The notes under the pieces: generated by a model
What the model was told of the DNA's origin: nothing
Database searches by the model: none
The model's input: only the letters and a program-made list of their open reading frames with translations
Shown here: piece by piece, positions 1 through 4,413 of the stretch
Numbering within the stretch: position 1 is the stretch's first letter
Layout: every line of letters begins with the position of its first letter
Source of the DNA: Nitrospira sp.
Lineage (GTDB): Bacteria > Nitrospirota > Nitrospiria > Nitrospirales > Nitrospiraceae
Assembly: GCA_025360665.1 (NCBI GenBank)
Contig: JANYBU010000082.1
Coordinates: 1 to 5,559 of the forward strand
Reading direction: 5' to 3'
Length of the DNA stretch: 5,559 nt
Program-made: the position numbers and the translations under genes

Positions 1-1
1 A

Positions 2-424
2 TCTGCAGCGTTTGCGCTCCAGGCTGGGGGAGTCGAAATCGGGGATTTGGAGACTGGCTCCGTTGTGGGTCAGTCGTTCAAGGAACTGGATGTCGATGCC
101 CAGCTGTTCGCGATCGAGATTGGAAACTTAAAGACGTGGTATCCACCCGTCACGATTATCGATTTCAAAGTTCGGCCTGGTCGTCCTGTCCTGCTCAAGG
201 TGACGAACAATTCCACTGCTGACCATGGATTCCAGATGACCGATGCCGCGAACGCTGGTTCACCGTTTGTGATGAAAGCCGAAGTGGTGCTGAAGCCTGG
301 CGAAACGAAGTACATCGGTGTTCCGACCAGCGACATGTTCTATGCTACGCAGGGAAATACGCTGATCTATCGCTGCCACCTGCACCCAGCCCATGTCGGC
401 GGCAAGATTCTTATGCTCAAGTAA
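2..424 (+). CDS. Exported cupredoxin, nitrosocyanin-like (5' end missing)
   Basis: The reading frame is open from base 2 to the TAA at 422-424, giving 140 codons. A TTG at 47 could be called a start, but the upstream codons read SAAFALQAGG, which looks like the end of a signal peptide, so the true start lies left of the window. The product is probably a periplasmic copper electron-transfer protein. A beta-sandwich pattern is followed by the copper-binding C-terminus YRCHLHPAHVGGKI. Candidate ligands, counted from the first whole codon, are His75 (in DHGF, bases 224-226), Cys125 (374-376), His128, His131 and perhaps Met138. From memory, the layout resembles nitrosocyanin (ligands Glu, Cys, His, His), but the Glu position is His here and the Cys-His-His loop is two residues shorter. 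It could instead be an ordinary type 1 blue copper protein. A cupredoxin fold is nearly certain; the electron partner is unknown. Confidence 0.85.
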   Translation, partial: SAAFALQAGGVEIGDLETGSVVGQSFKELDVDAQLFAIEIGNLKTWYPPVTIIDFKVRPGRPVLLKVTNNSTADHGFQMTDAANAGSPFVMKAEVVLKPGETKYIGVPTSDMFYATQGNTLIYRCHLHPAHVGGKILMLK

Positions 425-446
425 GAGTTCTTGGCAGATGTGAGTG

Positions 447-492
447 ACCATCGCCCTCTCTGCGACCGTGCGGAGGGGGCGATGGTTTTTTT
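447..492 (+). terminator. Strong intrinsic terminator of the cupredoxin gene
   Basis: The arm starting ACCATCGCCC at 447 pairs with GGGCGATGGT ending at 486. Pairing continues inward, with a few G-U pairs, to a four-base loop at about 465-468. Seven T residues follow (486-492). It lies 22 nt after the cupredoxin stop. There is no T run on the other side, so it works on the plus strand only. Confidence 0.93.
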
Positions 493-1012
493 ACGCAATG
501 GACAATGGATTAGTAGCGAAGAGCTGCGCCTATACCTCTTCTTTGGCTTGGTAGTTCGCTCCTGGCTCAAGCGGCATATACTGGATGCCTCTGAGTTTTT
601 CTGCCACGATCAGCGGCAAGAAATGGCATAAGGTGGTTTCCGTCTCAGCTGCTCCTTCACAATAGTGCGCGCGTCCATGATCATTTTATCCCCATCCCGC
701 GGTGTTTCGTTGCTCACCCAATAGTGCCGATTGCGTTGGGGAACTGTCGAACGACAAATGTTTCGATGATGGTCCCCACGTTGCCGGTACTGGCCTGCGC
801 TAGCGTAGGCGTTGTGATGATTCCGCAGCGCACGCCCATGATGATCCATTGTTGCTGTATGTATCACCTCCATGGGAAGGGCGAGAAAACGCGGGTGACT
901 CTATCGAGAAAGCAGAGCGCCGGGGGGTCGTTCAACACGTCACAAATAACGCTACTCCTGGGAGGGGGAAAATCTATGAAAGGGCCGTTGAGGAAGTGAC
1001 GCTAGAAACAGG
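493..1012. other. Stretch without an intact gene
   Basis: Apart from the frameshifted minus-strand remnant at 530-839, I see no supported gene between the cupredoxin terminator and the ferredoxin terminator. The ORFs longer than 60 codons here have odd composition (rich in His, Arg, Met or Cys) and no recognisable domain. In 840-1012 the only notable item is a seven-codon reading frame (976-999, MKGPLRK) preceded by GGAGGGGG at 961-968, of unknown meaning. Confidence 0.5.
530..839 (-). pseudogene. Frameshifted remnant of an unrecognised protein gene
   Basis: No single frame here is convincing, but three minus-strand segments join into protein-like sequence. Segment one (839 down to 717, ATG at 837-839) reads MGVRCGIITTPTLAQAS and ends with ETFVVRQFPNAIGTIG before a TGA at 714-716. 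Segment two, in another frame from about 725 to 646, reads WVSNETPRDGDKMIMDAR and then TIVKEQL. Segment three, from about 646 to the TAG at 530-532, reads ETETTLCHFLPLIVAEKLRG and then IQYMPLEPGANYQAKEEV. A single-base change near 714-725 would give a natural FPNAIGTYWVSNET join, and a second change near 644-652 joins the last part. The three frames differ from each other. The opening may be the end of a signal or lipoprotein-type N-terminus; GGAGGTGAT (minus strand, about 864-872) is a good ribosome site but sits too far from this ATG. I do not recognise the family. It could be a decaying gene or sequencing errors in a live one. Confidence 0.5.
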
Positions 1013-1046
1013 AAGACCCTGCTTCTCACGAGAAAAGCAGGGCCTT
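1013..1046 (-). terminator. Terminator of the ferredoxin gene
   Basis: AAGACCCTGCTT (1013-1024) pairs with AAGCAGGGCCTT (1035-1046) as a 12-bp stem with one G-U pair when read on the minus strand. The loop region is about ten bases and can pair further with one mismatch. On the minus strand the stem runs into TCTTCCTGTTTCT, a broken T tract. It begins 23 nt past the ferredoxin stop. Termination in the plus direction is less likely because only short T runs follow. Confidence 0.7.
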
Positions 1047-1069
1047 CATTATTGAACGATGAGCGATGA

Positions 1070-1417
1070 TTAATTGCGCACGCCGCTCCAGACTTTCGCC
1101 GGATCGATCGCCTTATCCGGATTGAGCGTATTCGCCCTCGCGAGCAGGACTTCCGTCGTCTCTGGATACAATGGGTCAGCAATACAGCAATTATCGACCG
1201 GGCAGACGGCGGCGCACTGCGGTTCGTCGAAGTGCCCGACGCACTCGGTGCAGCGGTCGTGCGTAATCACATAAATACTATCGCCGACTCCCTGGCCATC
1301 GCCCACATGATTGCCCTTCGTTTCCGCGTCGCTGCGAGTTTCAAAAATCGCCTCGTTCGGACATTCTGGCAGGCAGGCTCCACAGGAAATACATTCATCG
1401 GTAATCAGCAACGCCAT
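1070..1417 (-). CDS. 2[4Fe-4S] ferredoxin with inserted loop and C-terminal extension
   Basis: The 115-residue product is a soluble cytoplasmic electron carrier with two [4Fe-4S] clusters. The first motif is C9-x2-C12-x2-C15-x3-C19-P (DECISCGACLPECPNEAIF). The second is C56-x2-C59-x8-C68-x3-C72-P (RCTECVGHFDEPQCAAVCPV). The long x8 gap and the TECVGH.DEPQC wording are typical of the YfhL / Allochromatium-type ferredoxin family, whose clusters have very low potential. Two extra Cys (77 and 78) follow motif two. Residues about 26-47 form a hydrophilic, Gly- and Asp-rich insert between the clusters, longer than I expect for the family. Residues 79-115 are a C-terminal tail. I chose the ATG at 1415-1417 because AAGGAGG lies nine bases upstream; the frame also opens at 1453 but without such a site. 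The gene has its own promoter and terminator. Which enzyme it serves cannot be told from here. Confidence 0.93.
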   Translation of the reverse strand: MALLITDECISCGACLPECPNEAIFETRSDAETKGNHVGDGQGVGDSIYVITHDRCTECVGHFDEPQCAAVCPVDNCCIADPLYPETTEVLLARANTLNPDKAIDPAKVWSGVRN

Positions 1418-1489
1418 GACCCTCGCCTCCTTCTCACTACAATAAAGATACACACGGTTGACAAGTCCGCCCCGTCACGACCATGATAG

Positions 1490-1501
1490 ACGTCGCGACG
1501 T
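1490..1501. promoter_or_regulatory. 12-bp perfect palindrome, possible operator
   Basis: ACGTCGCGACGT is a perfect palindrome. It lies just downstream of the -10 box of the ferredoxin promoter, at the expected transcription start. A dimeric repressor could bind there, or it could be a chance CG-rich palindrome. I know of no regulator with this site. Confidence 0.35.
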
Positions 1502-1508
1502 GAACGCC

Positions 1509-1538
1509 ATTCTAATCTGCCGCTCTTTTCCAAGTCAA
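1509..1538 (-). promoter_or_regulatory. Sigma70-type promoter of the ferredoxin gene
   Basis: On the minus strand TTGACT (1533-1538) and TAGAAT (1509-1514) are separated by 18 bp. Five of six bases match consensus in each box. The predicted start near 1502 leaves a leader of about 85 nt before the ferredoxin ATG. Confidence 0.55.
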
Positions 1539-1565
1539 CAGAACGGCATTTGCTCAGAAGGCCTA

Positions 1566-1625
1566 GATTCCCTGTATTAATGGGCCTTTGGGCCCATGGA
1601 ATCGTGACGAGTTGTGACAGGGAAT
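1566..1625 (+). repeat. Nested inverted repeats before the DUF192 gene
   Basis: ATGGGCC (1580-1586) and GGCCCAT (1591-1597) form a 7-bp stem with a TTTG loop. GATTCC (1566-1571) can pair outside it with GGAATC (1598-1603). Alternatively ATTCCCTG (1567-1574) can pair with CAGGGAAT (1618-1625), which contains the ribosome binding site of the next gene. The two outer pairings share bases and exclude each other. Confidence 0.5.
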
Positions 1626-1629
1626 GTTT

Positions 1630-2124
1630 ATGGCCACCTTACCGGTGAGCAATCGTGAGCAGAAAAAGAAGCGCATCGTCACGCTCGTCCTCATGGCGAT
1701 TTTCTTGATGAGCGCCTCGTACTTCCTCATCGATCGAAAAGACGAGACCATCATTATCGTCTCCTTCCCGAACGGCCGTGCGCTCGAGACGGAAGTAGCG
1801 GATACGCCGGAGAAGCTGCTCTTCGGTCTCGCCTTTCGCGAGACGTTGCCGGCAAATAGCGGAATGCTTTATATCTTCGAGTCGACCGGCCAGAACCACA
1901 TCTGGACGAAGGAGTATCGGTTTCCGGTGGACATGATGTGGATTGATGAAAGCCATCATATTGTGGGGCTCAAGGAAAATGTCGCTCCCTGCCGGGAAGA
2001 TGATTGCCCTAAATATAGCTCCTCCCCCGAAGCGGTCCGGTACGCGATTCAAACCGAAGCGGGCTTCATCAAGCGAGAAGGGGCCACCGTGGGGCTGGAG
2101 TTGAAATATACACTTCGGATGTAA
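1630..2124 (+). CDS. Membrane-anchored DUF192 protein
   Basis: This 164-residue protein has a basic start (KKKR at 12-15), one membrane segment at about 16-34, and a DUF192 domain outside it (about 42-160), so it is probably an envelope protein facing the periplasm. Family marks are LLFGLAFRETLP (63-74), NSGMLYIF (76-83), FPVDMMWID (98-106), a conserved-type PC (120-121) and EAGF (143-146) near the end. The usual WMKNT element reads WTKEY (92-96). The biochemical role of DUF192 is not established. I prefer the ATG at 1630 because AGGGA (1619-1623) is spaced six bases from it; the ATG at 1624 is in frame but overlaps that site. It is the first gene of a cluster with the Rieske, chagasin-like and aminotransferase genes. 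Its leader holds inverted repeats that could affect expression. Confidence 0.9.
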   Translation: MATLPVSNREQKKKRIVTLVLMAIFLMSASYFLIDRKDETIIIVSFPNGRALETEVADTPEKLLFGLAFRETLPANSGMLYIFESTGQNHIWTKEYRFPVDMMWIDESHHIVGLKENVAPCREDDCPKYSSSPEAVRYAIQTEAGFIKREGATVGLELKYTLRM

Positions 2125-2171
2125 CGCGTGCGAGCTTTGGTGTGAAGCATGAAGAGAGGAGTCGGTACAGC

Positions 2172-2492
2172 ATGCTAGAGGGGTTTCAATCCGTCGCCCT
2201 GGTCGACGAGCTACCGCCCGGGCAATCAAAAGTCGTCATGGTGAACAATCGGGAGATTGCGCTCTTCAACATTGAGGGGACGTATTTTGCGATCCATAAT
2301 CTTTGTCCCCATGAGGGCGGTCCTTTGTGTGAAGGGCGTGTGAAGGGCTTTGTCGTGGCCTGTCCGTGGCACGATTTGGCATTCGACGTTCGAAACGGGC
2401 AAGGGACGGATGGCGGTGGATATTGTGTGGGGAGTTATGATGTGCAGGTGGAAGGAGCGGAGATTCTTGTCGGACCTCGGCGAAAACCATAG
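2172..2492 (+). CDS. Small Rieske [2Fe-2S] protein (NirD / ferredoxin-component type)
   Basis: The product is 106 residues and consists almost only of a Rieske domain. The cluster motif is C45-P-H47 and C64-x2-H67 (NLCPHEGGPL, then ACPWHDLAFD), with a 16-residue gap. There is no signal peptide or membrane segment, so it should be a soluble cytoplasmic electron carrier, as in nitrite reductase small subunits (NirD) or Rieske ferredoxins of oxygenases. No large reductase or oxygenase subunit is nearby, so the partner is unknown. Two more Cys (53 and 85) are not part of the cluster motif. I chose the ATG at 2172, with AGGAG at 2157-2161. A GTG at 2142 in the same frame would add ten polar residues and has no better ribosome site. 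It starts 47 nt after the DUF192 stop with no terminator between. Confidence 0.92.
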   Translation: MLEGFQSVALVDELPPGQSKVVMVNNREIALFNIEGTYFAIHNLCPHEGGPLCEGRVKGFVVACPWHDLAFDVRNGQGTDGGGYCVGSYDVQVEGAEILVGPRRKP

Positions 2493-2534
2493 CACGATAA
2501 GGCGGAGAAGCAGCGGGTTGCCGCGTAACTGACG

Positions 2535-2891
2535 ATGAGTACGACATCTAGCCACGACCATGGTGGTGCCACACACTCAGGTGGGGCCAAGGTCATTGAG
2601 ACGACCCTTGAGCATCCCATTCAGATTCATCTCTGGGAAGACAGAACGCGAGGGGAGCTCTGGGTTCCGACCTATGATCCTACGGGGCTCGCATTGCTGG
2701 CCGACGACTATCTTCGCATCGCCGGGAATAATGCGGTCGACAATGGGCAGCGGACTTTCGAGTTTAAAGCGGTCAGGCCGGGAACCCACCGAGTGCTGTT
2801 TGAAAAGCGCATGGGGTGGAAATTTACCGCCGAAGATCGGCGCGTCTTTGACGTGACGGCCTCTGATTCCTCTTCTCGGGGGAGCGCCTAA
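2535..2891 (+). CDS. Small chagasin-like (I42-type) beta protein with His-rich start
   Basis: The 118-residue protein begins with a short His/Gly/Ser-rich stretch (SSHDHGGATHSGG, residues 5-17). A beta-rich domain follows at about 20-110. Its second half, TFEFKAVRPGTHRVLFEKRM (74-93) followed by a Trp and then RRVFDVTA (102-109), has the strand pattern of the chagasin family of cysteine-protease inhibitors (I42). The three inhibitory loops are poor: DPTG (48-51) may stand for NPTTG, AVDNG (67-71) for the Gly-rich loop, and RMGW (92-95) for RPW. No signal peptide is visible, although many family members are exported. Protease inhibition is therefore uncertain; it may be a relative with another role. 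The ATG has no clear ribosome site, which suggests coupling to the gene before it. Its stop is 2 nt from the next start, so it is very likely co-transcribed with the aminotransferase. Confidence 0.7.
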   Translation: MSTTSSHDHGGATHSGGAKVIETTLEHPIQIHLWEDRTRGELWVPTYDPTGLALLADDYLRIAGNNAVDNGQRTFEFKAVRPGTHRVLFEKRMGWKFTAEDRRVFDVTASDSSSRGSA

Positions 2892-2893
2892 TC

Positions 2894-3733
2894 GTGCCGA
2901 ATGTGGCTTTCGTCAATGGAGCATTCGTGCCGCTGGCCGAGGCGAAAGTCTCGATCGAAGATCGAGGCTTTCAGTTTGGTGATGCCGTCTACGAAGTGAT
3001 CCGCACATACAATGGGCGCCCATTCGCGCTCGAGGACCATCTGGCTCGACTGGAACGTAGCGCCACGGCACTTGACCTGACGCAGCCCTATTCCCGTGCC
3101 GAGTGGACACACCATGTCTTGGAAGGGATTAGGCGGGCCGCTTATCCTGAAGCCAAAGTCTACATTCAGCTTAGCAGGGGCGTCGCGCCCCGTGAGCATA
3201 CCTACTCAGCTGAAGGGCCGCCCACAGTCGTTATGACGGTTCGTGAATTTCACCCACTCGACAGGTCAGTACAAGCTGCCGGTGTGGAGGTGATGACGAC
3301 CGAGGATATCCGATGGGGGCGCTGTGACATCAAGAGCGTGAATCTTTTGGCTAACGTCCTTGCTCGCCAGCAGGCCAAACAAGCCCAGGTCTTCGAAGCC
3401 ATTTTGGTCAAAGAGGGATTGATCACTGAAGGAGCGGTTAGCAACGTGATGGTGGTCCAGGGGGGAAGGGTGGTGACGGCTCCAGAAGGGTCGCGCATTT
3501 TGTCCGGGGTCAGCAGGGCCTTCGTGTTGGAGCTGGCTCGGAACGAGGGCCTGTCGATTCAGGAACGCTTTTTCTCTCAAGTAGAACTGTATGGCGCTGA
3601 CGAAGTGTTTCTCACGGGAACCACGGTCGAGGTTTTGGCCGTCGTCCGTGTAGATGGAAAAGTCATTGGCGATGGACGGCCTGGGCCGATCACCCAACGA
3701 CTTGCCGCGGGCTTCACGAGGCGGGTCGGTTAG
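2894..3733 (+). CDS. dat: PLP-dependent class IV aminotransferase, D-alanine aminotransferase type
   Basis: The 279-residue length fits D-amino acid aminotransferases, which interconvert D-alanine and 2-oxoglutarate with pyruvate and D-glutamate in the cytoplasm and feed peptidoglycan synthesis. The N-terminal motif IEDRGFQFGDAVYEVIRTYN (21-40) is characteristic. The PLP-binding lysine is Lys147 in DIKSVNLLANV (bases 3332-3334). Glu179 lies in ITEGAVSNV and LSGVSR (203-208) binds the cofactor phosphate. Tyr33, Arg100 and His102 (RGVAPREH) match the carboxylate-binding trio known from the Bacillus D-amino acid enzyme, which favours the D-specific branch over branched-chain aminotransferase or aminodeoxychorismate lyase. 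The start is GTG, with GGGGGAG at 2878-2884 nine bases upstream. It is the last gene of its cluster and a terminator follows. Exact substrate range cannot be fixed from sequence. Confidence 0.88.
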   Translation: MPNVAFVNGAFVPLAEAKVSIEDRGFQFGDAVYEVIRTYNGRPFALEDHLARLERSATALDLTQPYSRAEWTHHVLEGIRRAAYPEAKVYIQLSRGVAPREHTYSAEGPPTVVMTVREFHPLDRSVQAAGVEVMTTEDIRWGRCDIKSVNLLANVLARQQAKQAQVFEAILVKEGLITEGAVSNVMVVQGGRVVTAPEGSRILSGVSRAFVLELARNEGLSIQERFFSQVELYGADEVFLTGTTVEVLAVVRVDGKVIGDGRPGPITQRLAAGFTRRVG

Positions 3734-3738
3734 CCCCC

Positions 3739-3767
3739 TTGCTTTGGCATAGGTGGCATGCTATGGT
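3739..3767 (+). promoter_or_regulatory. Weak candidate promoter ahead of rimP
   Basis: TTGCTT (3739-3744) and TATGGT (3762-3767) are spaced 17 bp. The predicted start near 3774 would place the following terminator hairpin in the leader of the rimP transcript. The boxes are imperfect, so this is only a candidate. Confidence 0.25.
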
Positions 3768-3778
3768 TCGCGGACTGG

Positions 3779-3802
3779 AAGTGGGCTCAGGCCCACTTTT
3801 TT
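3779..3802 (+). terminator. Intrinsic terminator between the aminotransferase gene and rimP
   Basis: AAGTGGGC (3779-3786) pairs perfectly with GCCCACTT (3791-3798) around the loop TCAG, and six T residues follow (3797-3802). It ends the upstream cluster 46 nt after the aminotransferase stop, and lies 43 nt before the rimP start. Confidence 0.9.
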
Positions 3803-3845
3803 GTTTGATCTCTTGAATGGGCCATCCAAAGAAGCAGGGCTAGGG

Positions 3846-4328
3846 GTGTCGGTGAAGGAGTCCCGACCGGTCGTCGATCGTATCAGCGAGGTGGTATCGC
3901 CCATCCTCTGGGCATTGGGCTTAGAATTGGTCGACGTCGTGTGTGTAGGGCAAGGTGCGCGGTCAATCGTTCGCGTGTATATCGATAAGCCGGGCGGCAT
4001 CACGGTAGAAGAATGCGGGCGTGCACATCTCGCGATCGGTCCGGCCTTAGATGTGGCTGATCCCTTTCCTCATACCTATACCCTGGAAGTCTCCTCGCCG
4101 GGTCTGGATCGGGTCTTCAAACGGATTCAGGATTATCGCCGGGCACTGGGGAAGCAAGTGAGCGTGAAGCTCAGGCAGCCGATCGACGGACAGTGGCGTG
4201 TGCTGGGATTGTTGGCGGAAGTGAATGAACAGGGAGTCACGATCGTGGTGAGCGATCCGCGTCCTGAGCGGATAGTTATCCTTGAGTTCGACTCGATAGC
4301 TGAAGCGCGGCGCGTCGTCACGTTTTAG
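3846..4328 (+). CDS. rimP: Ribosome maturation factor RimP
   Basis: The 160-residue protein matches RimP, which binds the 30S subunit in the cytoplasm and assists its late assembly. The N-terminal domain covers about 8-87 and includes LGLELVDVV (24-32), IVRVYIDKPGGITVEECG (41-58) and the family signature YTLEVSSPGLDR (78-89). The C-terminal SH3-like domain (about 90-158) starts at FKRIQDYRRALGKQVSVKL. I chose the GTG at 3846, with AGGG at 3836-3839 six bases upstream. A second GTG at 3852 (with AGGGG at 3842-3846) is nearly as good. The frame stays open back to 3753, but that part runs through the terminator hairpin and is not coding. nusA follows after 85 nt, the standard rimP-nusA order, and infB would be expected beyond the window. 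Confidence 0.95.
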   Translation: MSVKESRPVVDRISEVVSPILWALGLELVDVVCVGQGARSIVRVYIDKPGGITVEECGRAHLAIGPALDVADPFPHTYTLEVSSPGLDRVFKRIQDYRRALGKQVSVKLRQPIDGQWRVLGLLAEVNEQGVTIVVSDPRPERIVILEFDSIAEARRVVTF

Positions 4329-4349
4329 GCCGTGCCGGAGTCGATCACC

Positions 4350-4367
4350 GCGGTATGAGCATACCGC
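4350..4367 (+). repeat. Hairpin between rimP and nusA
   Basis: GCGGTATG (4350-4357) and CATACCGC (4360-4367) form a perfect inverted repeat; in RNA, seven pairs with a GAGC loop are likely. No T run follows, so it is not a terminator. A third copy of the arm, CGGTAT (4368-4373), comes right after and could compete for pairing. It may be an mRNA processing or stability element. Confidence 0.45.
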
Positions 4368-4413
4368 CGGTATTTGGAGTGTGGCTACAGGGGCAGTCGC
4401 CGGAGAGTGAGCT

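Noticed and set aside
610..873. An 87-codon minus-strand ORF as one intact gene
   Set aside because: Its first half is a His/Arg-rich shadow, and better protein-like sequence lies in another frame over the same bases; only the middle part (about 646-725) fits the frameshifted remnant.
724..1055. Plus-strand ORFs at 724-999 and 849-1055
   Set aside because: Odd composition, no domain, no ribosome site at their starts, and they cover the minus-strand remnant and the ferredoxin terminator.
1458..1463. Plus-strand TTGACA as a -35 box
   Set aside because: No acceptable -10 box 16-19 bp downstream.
1639..2229. A 196-codon minus-strand ORF
   Set aside because: It is antisense to the DUF192 gene, which has clear family motifs; the antisense product is not recognisable.
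3753..3845. RimP starting at 3753
   Set aside because: This extension would translate through a strong terminator hairpin and does not resemble RimP; GTG starts with ribosome sites lie at 3846 and 3852.
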